Positions 27,857 to 38,050 of a stretch of DNA of 64,000 bases are shown here, piece after piece; positions within the stretch are counted from its first letter, which is position 1; every line of letters starts with the position of its first letter. The notes under the pieces were generated by a model that was not told where the DNA came from, searched no databases, and worked only from the letters and a program-made list of their open reading frames with translations. Location: contig NZ_JACCDD010000001.1 in assembly GCF_013415115.1 (NCBI RefSeq), positions 310,001 through 374,000 of the forward strand, in the 5' to 3' direction. A program made the translations under genes and the position numbers. This DNA comes from Vreelandella zhaodongensis. Its GTDB lineage: Bacteria; Pseudomonadota; Gammaproteobacteria; Pseudomonadales; Halomonadaceae.

Positions 27857-28876
27857 GTGCGCCTAGCGATTGATGTGATGGGGGGTGACCAAGGCTCCCG
27901 TGCCATTATCGAAGGCTCTGCAAGGGCAGTTATTGAGCGCCCTGGCTTAGCGCTAACCCTGTTTGGTCCGCGTCAGCAGATCGATGCTGAGCTTTCGCGT
28001 TTGCCGCAGCCTTTGGCTGCGGCAACGTCACGTTTGGTGGTTAGTGACGCGCCTGACAGTGTCTCACAGGCGGCGACCGCTGCTTGGGCGCTGCGTCGTG
28101 GAAAGGCAACTAGCATGGCGCGTATGCTGCACAGCTTGTCAGCGGGTGAGGCGGCTGCTGGCGTTAGTGCAGGCAATACAGGTGCCCTAGTGGCGCTGTC
28201 AAGACGTGAGCTTGGTATGTTGGCGGGCATATCGCGACCGGCAATTAGTACAGCCATTCCTGCCCGTGGCGGGCGTCGTTGTTACTTGCTTGATTTGGGT
28301 GCAAATGTCGACTCCCCCGCAACAAGGCTGGTTGATTTCGCCATGATGGGGGCTGCGATGGCCCAGTGCATTGATGGAATTGAGCGGCCTCGTGTTGCGC
28401 TGCTGAATGTAGGCGCTGAAGCAACAAAAGGCAGTGCTAACGTGCGTGAAGCAGACTGGCTGCTTCGTGAGCGTGCTGATCGCCAAGGTTTTCATTATCT
28501 TGGCTATGCAGAGGGTGGTGATATTTTTCAAGGTGAAGTGGACGTGGTTGTTTGTGATGGCTTCGTCGGTAATGTCACTTTGAAAGCCAGTGAAGGCCTG
28601 ACCCGTATGCTGGTTGAACGTGTGCAAATGGCGTTTGAATCACGCTTAAGCGGGCGGTTGGCAAGTCTACTGGCCAGGCCTGTGCTAAAGCGGCTGAAGC
28701 AAGAGTTGGATCCAGTGCGCTATAATGGCGCAAGCTTGCTAGGGCTGCAGGGTATTGTGGTTAAAAGCCATGGTAGTGCCCGTGCAGATGGTTTTTATTA
28801 TGCCATCCAGCGTGCGCTAAAAGAGGTGGAGCATAATCTACCTGCTCGCATCGCTGCGCGTTGGTCGCGTTCTTAG
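27857..28876 (+). CDS. plsX: Phosphate acyltransferase PlsX
   Basis: A 339-residue PlsX that makes acyl-phosphate from acyl-ACP for phospholipid synthesis. It begins RLAIDVMGGDQGSRAIIEG and contains GKATSMARMLHSLSAGEA, SAGNTGALV, LDLGANVDS, LLNVGAEATKGSANVREA and VCDGFVGNVTLKASEG. The start codon is GTG at 27857 with GGGTGGG upstream. It follows rpmF by 42 nt. Confidence 0.97.
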   Translation: MRLAIDVMGGDQGSRAIIEGSARAVIERPGLALTLFGPRQQIDAELSRLPQPLAAATSRLVVSDAPDSVSQAATAAWALRRGKATSMARMLHSLSAGEAAAGVSAGNTGALVALSRRELGMLAGISRPAISTAIPARGGRRCYLLDLGANVDSPATRLVDFAMMGAAMAQCIDGIERPRVALLNVGAEATKGSANVREADWLLRERADRQGFHYLGYAEGGDIFQGEVDVVVCDGFVGNVTLKASEGLTRMLVERVQMAFESRLSGRLASLLARPVLKRLKQELDPVRYNGASLLGLQGIVVKSHGSARADGFYYAIQRALKEVEHNLPARIAARWSRS

Positions 28877-29023
28877 GTTGTCTGACGTGCTAAATAATAA
28901 AAGATTAATTTTTTGCGGGCTGTTGATGACGGCAAAATATGCCGATTTCGTTACGATGACGGAATTAACAGCTACGCCTATCGCTCAAATGAGCAAATGC
29001 CTACAAGAGCAAAGGTGAACGAC

Positions 29024-29983
29024 ATGTCTCAACCCCTTGCCCTCATTTTTCCCGGGCAAGGCTCTCAGCAGCTTGGGATGTTGCGAGAGCTCGCCGAGCG
29101 CTACAGTGTGGTGGGAACTACATTTGAGGAAGCGTCAAACGCTCTGGGCTACGATTTATGGAAAGTCGTCCAGGAAGGTCCAGAAGATGCGCTGAATGCG
29201 ACAGCATGTACTCAGCCTGCATTGCTAGCGTCCAGTGTGGCGATCTGGCGTGTTTGGCAAGAGTTAGAAGGTCCTCGCCCGAACGTCATGGCAGGCCATA
29301 GCCTTGGAGAATACAGTGCTATGGTATGCGCGGGGGTGCTGGGCTTTGCTGAAGGTATTCAACTGGTGCGACTGCGCGGTGAAGCTATGCAGGCAGCTGT
29401 CCCCTCTGGAGAGGGTGGTATGGCGGCCATTTTGGGTCTCGACGACAGTGCGGTAGAAGCTGCCTGTGATCGCGCGGCCCAAGGAGACGTTGTTTCTGCA
29501 GTCAACTACAACTCTCCTGGACAAGTGGTTATCGCAGGCAGCAAAAACGCTGTTGAGCGAGCGATAGTGGCTTGTCAGGAGGCTGGTGCTAAGCGCGCAC
29601 TGTCGCTGCCAGTATCAGTGCCTTCGCATTGTGCATTGATGAGACCGGCTGCCGAGCGCTTGGCTGCGGCTATGCAGGACATCGAGTTACGTGCGCCTCG
29701 TTATTCCGTTGTTCAAAACGTTGATGCACAAGCCCATGCTGATGTTGAAACATTGCGCACGCGGCTTATTGAGCAGCTTTATCAGCCAGTACGTTGGTCA
29801 TCTTGCGTTGAAGCGATGGTCGATCAAGGTGCTAATGTGTTTATTGAATGTGGCCCAGGCAAAGTATTAACGGGGATCAATAAACGTATTGTGCGCAGTG
29901 CTAAGGGCTTGGCGGTTAATGATCCCGACAGCTTAGACTCGGCGCTTGAGCTGGCTCGTGAAGCGTTAGCGGATGGTGCGTGA
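29024..29983 (+). CDS. fabD: Malonyl-CoA:ACP transacylase FabD
   Basis: A 319-residue FabD that loads malonyl groups onto ACP. FPGQGSQQLGML is at the N-terminus, the nucleophile is in MAGHSLGEYSAM near residue 93, and the catalytic His is in VSVPSHCALMRP. The ATG at 29024 (AAAGGTG upstream) gives the standard MSQPLALIFPGQG start; the frame runs 37 codons further up without family likeness. fabH, which usually lies between plsX and fabD in E. coli, is missing. The stop codon is inside a tandem duplication. Confidence 0.97.
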   Translation: MSQPLALIFPGQGSQQLGMLRELAERYSVVGTTFEEASNALGYDLWKVVQEGPEDALNATACTQPALLASSVAIWRVWQELEGPRPNVMAGHSLGEYSAMVCAGVLGFAEGIQLVRLRGEAMQAAVPSGEGGMAAILGLDDSAVEAACDRAAQGDVVSAVNYNSPGQVVIAGSKNAVERAIVACQEAGAKRALSLPVSVPSHCALMRPAAERLAAAMQDIELRAPRYSVVQNVDAQAHADVETLRTRLIEQLYQPVRWSSCVEAMVDQGANVFIECGPGKVLTGINKRIVRSAKGLAVNDPDSLDSALELAREALADGA

Positions 29984-30007
29984 TAATTAGCGGATGGTGC
30001 GTGATAA
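29966..30007 (+). repeat. Perfect 21-bp tandem duplication across the fabD stop codon
   Basis: Two abutting identical 21-bp units (29966-29986 and 29987-30007, each TTAGCGGATGGTGCGTGATAA) cover the last five codons and stop of fabD. A degraded third partial copy (GTACGTGATAA) follows. The first unit already contains TGA, so the protein is unaffected. Likely a recent slippage event. Confidence 0.95.
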
Positions 30008-30070
30008 ATAGTACGTGATAAGTCACTATTTTCCGCTACCCTTGCTTAGTTAAGTTGAAGGATGAACGTT

Positions 30071-30814
30071 ATGACGCAAGAACGTAGAGTGGCGCTAGTC
30101 ACTGGCGCTAGCCGAGGTATTGGGCGTGCAATTGCTCATGAGCTTGGGCGTCAGGGACGAATTGTGGTGGGTACGGCCACAAGTGAGTCAGGCGCTGAAA
30201 AAATTGATGCAGATCTAAAAGCGCATGGCGTTGAGGGTGCTGGTATGTGCCTTAACGTCACGGATCCGGCCAGTATTGATCAGGTGCTTAAGGCAATAGG
30301 CGAGCGTTTTGGTGCGCCGACTATTTTGGTTAATAATGCTGGTATTACGCGTGATAACCTATTGATGCGGATGAAAGAAGATGAGTGGGACTCCGTCATG
30401 GATACCAATCTCAAATCTGTCTACCGTGTCAGTAAGGCATGTCTGCGGGGTATGACAAAGGCGCGCTTTGGGCGTATTGTGTCGATCAGCTCAGTGGTCG
30501 CCACTATGGGTAACCTTGGCCAAACTAACTATGCTGCTGCTAAAGCGGGCATGGAAGGTTTCAGTCGTGCGCTCGCGCGTGAGGTGGCTTCCAGGGCTAT
30601 TACGGTAAATGCGGTAGCCCCTGGGTTTATTGCAACAGATATGACCGAGGCGCTGCCTGAAGCGCAGCATGAAATGCTGCTCAAGCAAATACCTCTTTCG
30701 CGTTTAGGCGGACCTGAAGAAATTGCCGCTGCCGTTGGCTTTTTGACAAGCGACGCAGCAGGGTATATCACTGGCGAAACGCTGCACGTTAACGGCGGCA
30801 TGAATATGCGTTGA
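30071..30814 (+). CDS. fabG: 3-oxoacyl-ACP reductase FabG
   Basis: A 247-residue short-chain dehydrogenase using NADPH to reduce 3-oxoacyl-[15 protein letters not shown] is the cofactor loop, [20 protein letters not shown] with catalytic Ser, and [16 protein letters not shown] with Tyr and Lys. It ends [13 protein letters not shown] as FabG does. The ATG at 30071 was preferred to 30062 because GAAGGA sits 8 nt ahead of it and abuts the other. Confidence 0.97.
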   Translation: MTQERRVALVTGASRGIGRAIAHELGRQGRIVVGTATSESGAEKIDADLKAHGVEGAGMCLNVTDPASIDQVLKAIGERFGAPTILVNNAGITRDNLLMRMKEDEWDSVMDTNLKSVYRVSKACLRGMTKARFGRIVSISSVVATMGNLGQTNYAAAKAGMEGFSRALAREVASRAITVNAVAPGFIATDMTEALPEAQHEMLLKQIPLSRLGGPEEIAAAVGFLTSDAAGYITGETLHVNGGMNMR

Positions 30815-30878
30815 TGGCCTTAGGCTTGGCGGTTGCGTCAGCTTAAGGGCGTCTATAAACTACCCCGCAGCTTTTGGC

Positions 30879-30906
30879 TTGCGGTTTCCAAATGGCTGGT
30901 TATCAA
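30879..30906 (+). promoter_or_regulatory. Possible acpP promoter
   Basis: TTGCGG (30879-30884), 16 bp, TATCAA (30901-30906) lie in the 124-bp fabG-acpP gap. A separate acpP promoter is expected given the high demand for ACP, but the match is only fair. Confidence 0.3.
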
Positions 30907-30938
30907 TAACGGCTAATGTGAACGACTGGAGTACGTTG

Positions 30939-31172
30939 ATGAGTACTATTGAAGAGCGCGTGAAGAAAGTTGTGGCAGAGCGCCTGAACGTTAAAGAAGA
31001 AGACATCCAGAACAGCTCTTCTTTTACTGAAGACCTAGGCGCTGATTCTCTTGACACCGTTGAACTGGTGATGGCTTTAGAAGAGGAATTTGATACTGAA
31101 ATTCCTGATGAAGAAGCTGAGAAAATCACCACGGTTCAAGAAGCTATCGACTACGTAAACGCCCATCAGTAA
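30939..31172 (+). CDS. acpP: Acyl carrier protein
   Basis: A 77-residue acidic ACP. The 4'-phosphopantetheine serine is in [21 protein letters not shown] (Ser37). It begins [18 protein letters not shown], the normal start, with CTGGAG upstream. A strong terminator follows 50 nt later. Confidence 0.98.
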   Translation: MSTIEERVKKVVAERLNVKEEDIQNSSSFTEDLGADSLDTVELVMALEEEFDTEIPDEEAEKITTVQEAIDYVNAHQ

Positions 31173-31221
31173 GGGCTGAGTCGACGCAGTGAACCAGGGT
31201 GGGGTGCTAACCACCCGCATT

Positions 31222-31253
31222 AAAAAGCCGTCCTGAGCAGGGGCGGCTTTTTT
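31222..31253 (+). terminator. Terminator after acpP
   Basis: AAAAAGCCGTCC pairs with GGGGCGGCTTTTTT around a small loop (one G-U pair), followed by T residues. It should cap most acpP messages and let a fraction read into fabF. Confidence 0.9.
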
Positions 31254-31365
31254 GCTTTGTTGTCACAATGAATATAACGTGCAATCTCCGTTATACTAGT
31301 CACCAAATTTCTGCAGCAGATGACCTAAACGGGTCGTGTCACCATGGATGCCTGGAGGAAAGCAG

Positions 31366-32604
31366 ATGGCGCGTAGAAGGGTAGTGGTAACTGGGTTAGG
31401 CCTGGTGACCCCAGTGGGCAACAGTGTCAATGAGTCGTGGGCGAATATTGTTGCAGGCAAAAGCGGCATAGCGCCAATTGAGCACTTCGATACAAGTGGC
31501 TTCAATACGCGGTTTGGTGGTTCGGTTAAGAATTTTGATATTAGTCCTTACCTGAACCCCAAAGATGCGCGCAAGATGGATTTGTTTATACAGTATGGTA
31601 TGGCCGCGGGGGCTCAGGCGATCGAAGATTCAGGGCTTGAGTGCACTGAAGAGAACGCAGAGCGTATCGGCGTGGCAATTGGTTCAGGCATTGGCGGTCT
31701 GCCGATGATTGAACATAACCACAATGCACTTAATAAAGGCGGGGCGCGACGCGTTTCACCGTTTTTCGTTCCTGGCTCTATCATCAACATGATCTCGGGC
31801 AATATGGCGATACAGCATGGCTTTAAAGGCCCAAATATCGCTATTACCACCGCATGTACTTCTGGGACTCACAATATTGGCTATAGTGCCCGTACTATCG
31901 CTTACGGCGATGCCGACGTGATGATTTGCGGTGGTGCAGAGATGGCCACCACGCCGCTAGGGTTAGGTGGGTTTTCTGCAGCGCGGGCGCTCTCGACGCG
32001 CAATGATAACCCCGAAGCGGCCAGTCGCCCTTGGGATACGGACCGTGACGGATTTGTGTTGTCAGATGGTGCAGGCATATTAGTGCTGGAGGAGTATGAG
32101 CACGCGAAAGCGCGTGGGGCGAATATTTATGCGGAGCTCGCGGGCTTTGGTATGAGTGATGATGCCTATCATATGACGGCGCCCCCGGAAGATGGCCGAG
32201 GTGCTGCACTTGCAATGAGCAATGCCATTAAAGATGCCTGCATTGATCCCGCAAGTGTCCACTATATTAATGCGCATGGTACATCGACCGCAGCGGGTGA
32301 TTTAGCAGAAAGCCGTGCGGTTGAGAAAGTGCTAGGTAGCGCAGCTCAGAAGGTCGCCGTGAGCTCGACTAAGTCAATGATTGGCCACCTATTAGGTGCT
32401 GCAGGTGCGGTTGAGGCGGTGTTTAGTATCCTGGCCATTCGGGACCAGGTGGCGCCGCCCACGATTAACCTGGATAACCCGCAGGAAGGTTGTAATCTCG
32501 ATTACGTACCGCATACCGCGCGGGAGATGCACATTGATATAACGCTCTCCAATTCCTTTGGTTTTGGTGGCACAAACGGCTCATTACTGTTTAAGAGAGT
32601 ATAG
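31366..32604 (+). CDS. fabF: 3-oxoacyl-ACP synthase II FabF
   Basis: A 412-residue condensing enzyme. The Cys-His-His triad is in [24 protein letters not shown] and [12 protein letters not shown]. It begins [18 protein letters not shown], with GGAGG ahead of the ATG at 31366. FabF extends palmitoleoyl chains and adjusts membrane fluidity in E. coli. It follows acpP after a terminator; pabC begins 6 nt after its stop. Confidence 0.97.
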   Translation: MARRRVVVTGLGLVTPVGNSVNESWANIVAGKSGIAPIEHFDTSGFNTRFGGSVKNFDISPYLNPKDARKMDLFIQYGMAAGAQAIEDSGLECTEENAERIGVAIGSGIGGLPMIEHNHNALNKGGARRVSPFFVPGSIINMISGNMAIQHGFKGPNIAITTACTSGTHNIGYSARTIAYGDADVMICGGAEMATTPLGLGGFSAARALSTRNDNPEAASRPWDTDRDGFVLSDGAGILVLEEYEHAKARGANIYAELAGFGMSDDAYHMTAPPEDGRGAALAMSNAIKDACIDPASVHYINAHGTSTAAGDLAESRAVEKVLGSAAQKVAVSSTKSMIGHLLGAAGAVEAVFSILAIRDQVAPPTINLDNPQEGCNLDYVPHTAREMHIDITLSNSFGFGGTNGSLLFKRV

Positions 32605-32610
32605 ACTGCG

Positions 32611-33417
32611 ATGCCGATGCCCCAGGTCCCGTTTGACGACCGTGGGCTTGCGTATGGCGACGGCGTATTTGAAACAGTGCTGCTGCGCGATGGTACCCCT
32701 GTACTGTGGGACTATCACTATGCGCGATTAAGGCAAGGCTGCCAGCGTTTGAATATTCCGTTGCCCCCTTTGGAGCAGTTGGCCGCTGCTTGGCAATCTC
32801 CGGCTGCGGCTGAGCTGGAAGTGCTCAAGCTGATCCTTACCCGTGGAAGCGGTGGAAGGGGCTACGCGTTGCCTGATGCGTTATCACCACGCTTAATCAG
32901 TCGCAGAGTGCCTTTTGTGGCGAATGCCCAGCATTGGCGTCAAGGCGTTAATGTGCGGATTTGCCAGTTGCGTTTGGGTCATCAACCGTTGCTGGCTGGT
33001 ATTAAGCATCTCAACCGGTTGGAGAATGTGCTCGCCCGTCAGGAGTGGGATGATCAAACGATTGCTGAGGGCTTGCTGGCGGATACTGACGGTTGGTTAG
33101 TCGAAGCGACCAGCATGAATGTTTTCTGGCAGCGCAATGGGGAGCTGTTTACTCCTGAGTTAACACAATGTGGCGTCGCAGGCACACTTCGCGCCGCTTT
33201 GTTGGATCAAGGCACTGTGCGGGAATCTGCCATTGCACTGGATGCCTTGCGTGATGTTGATCGCCTGTGGGTGGCCAACTCAGTACAAGGCGTTTGGCCA
33301 GTTAATACATTACTGAGTGAAACGGGCGAGGTGCTGCACGCTTGGTCGCAGGCTGACCAAGATACGTTGCAGGTGGCTGGCCATCAGCTACTTGGCTATT
33401 CGCTCTCGTCCTGTTGA
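32611..33417 (+). CDS. pabC: Aminodeoxychorismate lyase PabC
   Basis: A 268-residue PLP enzyme of fold type IV that splits aminodeoxychorismate into p-aminobenzoate and pyruvate for folate. RGLAYGDGVFETVLLRDG is at the N-terminus, the PLP lysine in LLAGIKHLNRLENVLAR, and EATSMNVFW further on. Its place between fabF and mltG is the conserved gammaproteobacterial order, which supports PabC over a branched-chain aminotransferase. Confidence 0.94.
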   Translation: MPMPQVPFDDRGLAYGDGVFETVLLRDGTPVLWDYHYARLRQGCQRLNIPLPPLEQLAAAWQSPAAAELEVLKLILTRGSGGRGYALPDALSPRLISRRVPFVANAQHWRQGVNVRICQLRLGHQPLLAGIKHLNRLENVLARQEWDDQTIAEGLLADTDGWLVEATSMNVFWQRNGELFTPELTQCGVAGTLRAALLDQGTVRESAIALDALRDVDRLWVANSVQGVWPVNTLLSETGEVLHAWSQADQDTLQVAGHQLLGYSLSSC

Positions 33418-33448
33418 GCAGAATCTTAATTAACGTTATTGAGGTGTC

Positions 33449-34456
33449 ATGGTGAAACGGTTATTGGTTGCCGTGGGTGTCTTAGCAGTGCTGGGGGTGG
33501 CCGCTGTTGCTGGTGGCTATGCTTATTGGCAAAACCGCTTGGCCGCACCTATCGCCTTGGATGAGCCCGCTCTCTACCAGGTCCCAGCCGGTGCAGGTTT
33601 TAATCAGATCGTTCGAGAACTGGAAAGCCAAGGCTTTATTAACGATGCTTGGGCATTCCGGTTGCTCGCACGAGTTGAGCCGGAGCGTGTGCCGCGGCCG
33701 CGTGTTGGCGAGTATCAATTCACCCCGGGCATGAGCGGCCTAGATGTGATGGCGTTATTAGGTAGTAATAACGTGGTGACTTATCCGCTGACTATTCCTG
33801 AAGGCTGGACGTTCCGCCAAATGCGTGAGCTCCTGAACAGTGCGCCTAAGCTTGAAAACCGAACTGCGGATATGACCGACGAAGCGATTATGTCGCTACT
33901 TGACCGCGAAGGTACCTTTCCTGAGGGGTGGTTTTTTCCAGATACCTACCGCTATCACTTAGGGATGAGCGATGTCGATATTCTGCGTCAAGCGCTTTCC
34001 CGCATGGAGCGGATTTTGGAAGAGGTGTGGGACGCACGTGATGACGATCTGACCATCGATACGCCTTACGAAGCGCTCATTATGGCATCGCTCATTGAGC
34101 GCGAGACAGGCGCACCGGAAGAGCGCCGAGAGATCGCGGGGGTTTTCAAACGTCGTATGCAGCAAGGTATGCGCCTGCAGACAGACCCAACGATCATCTA
34201 TGGCATGGGTGAGCGCTATGAAGGGCGTATTACCCGCGCGGACATACGCGAGGCCACCCCGTATAACACCTATGTTATTGACGGCATGCCGCCAACGCCC
34301 ATCGCGATGCCTGGGCGTGCCTCTCTTGAGGCCGCGGTGAATCCTCTGCCGGGTGAAACGCTTTACTTTGTCTCTCGTGGTGATGGTACGCATCATTTTT
34401 CGCGTACACTTCGTGAGCACAATAATGCGGTTAATCGCTATATTCGTAATCGGTGA
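33449..34456 (+). CDS. mltG: Endolytic transglycosylase MltG
   Basis: A 335-residue YceG/MltG protein that cuts nascent glycan strands and helps set chain length. One N-terminal membrane helix (RLLVAVGVLAVLGVAAVAGGYAYW), a LysM-like region, then the catalytic domain with SLIERETGAPEERREIAGVF (catalytic Glu), RLQTDPTIIYG and TPYNTYVIDGMPPTPIAMPG. GAGGTG lies before the ATG. Second in the pabC-mltG-tmk-holB run. Confidence 0.96.
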   Translation: MVKRLLVAVGVLAVLGVAAVAGGYAYWQNRLAAPIALDEPALYQVPAGAGFNQIVRELESQGFINDAWAFRLLARVEPERVPRPRVGEYQFTPGMSGLDVMALLGSNNVVTYPLTIPEGWTFRQMRELLNSAPKLENRTADMTDEAIMSLLDREGTFPEGWFFPDTYRYHLGMSDVDILRQALSRMERILEEVWDARDDDLTIDTPYEALIMASLIERETGAPEERREIAGVFKRRMQQGMRLQTDPTIIYGMGERYEGRITRADIREATPYNTYVIDGMPPTPIAMPGRASLEAAVNPLPGETLYFVSRGDGTHHFSRTLREHNNAVNRYIRNR

Positions 34457-34505
34457 TTGGCTTAAATGATTGTTTGATAATCGTCTTTTGAATTACATTT
34501 AGTAA

Positions 34506-36142
<1,637 letters not shown>

Positions 36143-36178
36143 GGGCTTTGCCAACGGGCTTTTCGCAACGAGGCTGTT

Positions 36179-36514
36179 ATGACGGTTCAAAAAGCACTTG
36201 CTTTGACAATACCGGATATACCGACGCTGCTTTCCGCGTATATGCCTTTTCTGGATAGGGGCGGTATTTTTGTTCCGACCAAAGCGCCCTATAAGCTTGG
36301 TCAGCAGGTTTATCTGTTGCTGGCATTACCAGGGGAGAGTGAGCGCCTCTCTATCACCGGGCATGTGGTGTGGGTGTCTCCTGAAGGTGTGAGTGGGCGA
36401 CGAATGCCTGGTATTGGTGTTCATTTCAGTCAGCAGAACCACGCAGTACGCGATCGAATTGAGACGTTGCTGGCGGGGCAGTTAGATAAAGCACCTCCCT
36501 CTTTTACGCTTTGA
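36179..36514 (+). CDS. pilZ: PilZ domain protein (type IV pilus PilZ type)
   Basis: A 111-residue single PilZ domain. It carries DRGGIFVPT, a variant of the D/N-x-S-x-x-G motif, and GIGVHFSQQ near the end, but lacks the RxxxR cyclic-di-GMP motif at the N-terminus. That is the pattern of the pilus-assembly PilZ of Pseudomonas and Xanthomonas, which binds PilB rather than the nucleotide. The holB-pilZ-tatD order is the same as in Pseudomonas. No pilus genes are in the window. Confidence 0.85.
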   Translation: MTVQKALALTIPDIPTLLSAYMPFLDRGGIFVPTKAPYKLGQQVYLLLALPGESERLSITGHVVWVSPEGVSGRRMPGIGVHFSQQNHAVRDRIETLLAGQLDKAPPSFTL

Positions 36515-36610
36515 TAGAACTAATACACTTCGATGGTACCGAGTTAGCACCGCAATAGCACTGAACAAGGCCTACCCCTTTATCTGTTTACGAGAATTTA
36601 AGAGAGCTGC

Positions 36611-37453
36611 ATGTTTGTCGATTCCCACTGTCATTTAGACCGTTTATCTGAGCAAACTCATGATGGCGATATTGCCGCAACGCTGGCGGCCGCTCGCGCA
36701 GCCAACGTGAGCCAATTCTTGGCCATTGCGGTGACACTTGAAGATATGCCTGAGTTGGCGGCGATTGCCCGAGAGCACCACGACGTGGTTATTTCGGCTG
36801 GGCTGCATCCGCTGCATCCGCTGCATCAGGCCCCGAAAGAGCCAAGCGTAAGCGATATTGTTGATGCTGCTGAGCAGTACGGTGCAGTCGCTATTGGTGA
36901 AACAGGTCTGGATTATCACTATCGGGATAACGTGCCTGTGGCGGTTCAGCACGAGCGCTTTAAACGCCACTTAATGGCGGCTAATGAGCTGGAATTGCCG
37001 GTTATTATTCATACTCGTGAAGCGAAAGAAGACACGTTAGCACTGCTGCGCGAGCACACTAATCCAGACGTAGGTGGTGTATTGCACTGCTTTACTGAGG
37101 ATTTAGATATGGCTCGTGAAGCTGTACGGCTTGGGTTCTATATTTCGTTATCGGGTATTATTACGTTCCGCAATGCTGCGTCGCTTAGAGAGATAGCAAG
37201 AAAGCTACCTCTCGATCGGCTGCTTATTGAAACCGATAGCCCCTATCTGGCACCTGTTCCTTATCGCGGAAAGCCCAACGAGCCTGCCTGGGTGGTTGAA
37301 GTGGCAGAGTGTATCGCTAAGGAGCGGGGTATCAGCGTTGATGAAGTAGCGATGCAAACCACCGCCAACTTTTATCACCTATTCCGCGCTGCTGTGCCCG
37401 ATGCGCCTGATAACGTAAAGGAAGCGTTAGCGCAGTCAGGTTTAGTGGTATAA
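36611..37453 (+). CDS. TatD family metal-dependent hydrolase (YcfH type)
   Basis: A 280-residue TIM-barrel hydrolase. Metal ligands appear in FVDSHCHLDRL, AIGETGLDYHY, IIHTREAKEDT, LHCFTED and LIETDSPYLAPVPYRGKPNEP. It belongs to the TatD nuclease/deoxyribonuclease family. Residues around 59-67 read GLHPLHPLH, a short in-frame duplication of CATCCGCTG; the family has a single GLHP here. It keeps the tmk-holB-ycfH neighbourhood of E. coli. Confidence 0.93.
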   Translation: MFVDSHCHLDRLSEQTHDGDIAATLAAARAANVSQFLAIAVTLEDMPELAAIAREHHDVVISAGLHPLHPLHQAPKEPSVSDIVDAAEQYGAVAIGETGLDYHYRDNVPVAVQHERFKRHLMAANELELPVIIHTREAKEDTLALLREHTNPDVGGVLHCFTEDLDMAREAVRLGFYISLSGIITFRNAASLREIARKLPLDRLLIETDSPYLAPVPYRGKPNEPAWVVEVAECIAKERGISVDEVAMQTTANFYHLFRAAVPDAPDNVKEALAQSGLVV

Positions 37454-37483
37454 GAGCTGAACGCACAGCCAGGGAGGTAAGCG

Positions 37484-38050
37484 ATGAATATTGATCGGCT
37501 TATGCAGCAATTTAACGGTTCGGCGACGATTCCCCCCGTTGAACAGTGGCAGCCGGCCTTGAGTGGCGATATTGATATCGTTATCCAGGCTGATGGCACG
37601 TGGTTGCATGAAGGAAAGCCGTTTGCGCGCCTTGCCATACCGCGGTTGTTAGCGAGTCTATTACGACGTGATACCGATGGGTATTGCCTGGTAACGCCGG
37701 TTGAGCGCTGGCGTGTCACGGTGATTGATTGCCCATTCGTAGCGGTAGAAGCAGACTTCCACGATGATGCCTGGTGGTTAAAGACCCAGTTTGACGACGT
37801 CGTTCGTGTGGATGCAGAGCATCCCCTAAGTCTCTCCAAAACGCCAGAGGGCGACCTTGCGCCTGAGTGTACCGTTCGCTTTGGATTAGCGGCACGCTTG
37901 CATCGCAATGTGTATTACCGATTGGTAGAGCTGGCCACGCTGCACGAAGAAGAGAACGGAGAGTGCCAATGCCGACTCTATAGCGCGGGGTCTTGGCATG
38001 TATTAGGTCAGTTTACTGCCAATGGTGCGATGCCAGGCGAGGCCACGTGA
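37484..38050 (+). CDS. DUF1285 family protein
   Basis: A 188-residue DUF1285 protein; structure-solved relatives have two beta-rich domains but no known function. Seen: PPVEQWQPALSGDIDIVIQADGTWLHEGKPF, YCLVTPVERWRVTVIDCPFVAV and VRFGLAARLHRNVYYRLVEL. GGGAGG lies ahead of the ATG, and its stop overlaps the helicase start. Confidence 0.88.
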   Translation: MNIDRLMQQFNGSATIPPVEQWQPALSGDIDIVIQADGTWLHEGKPFARLAIPRLLASLLRRDTDGYCLVTPVERWRVTVIDCPFVAVEADFHDDAWWLKTQFDDVVRVDAEHPLSLSKTPEGDLAPECTVRFGLAARLHRNVYYRLVELATLHEEENGECQCRLYSAGSWHVLGQFTANGAMPGEAT

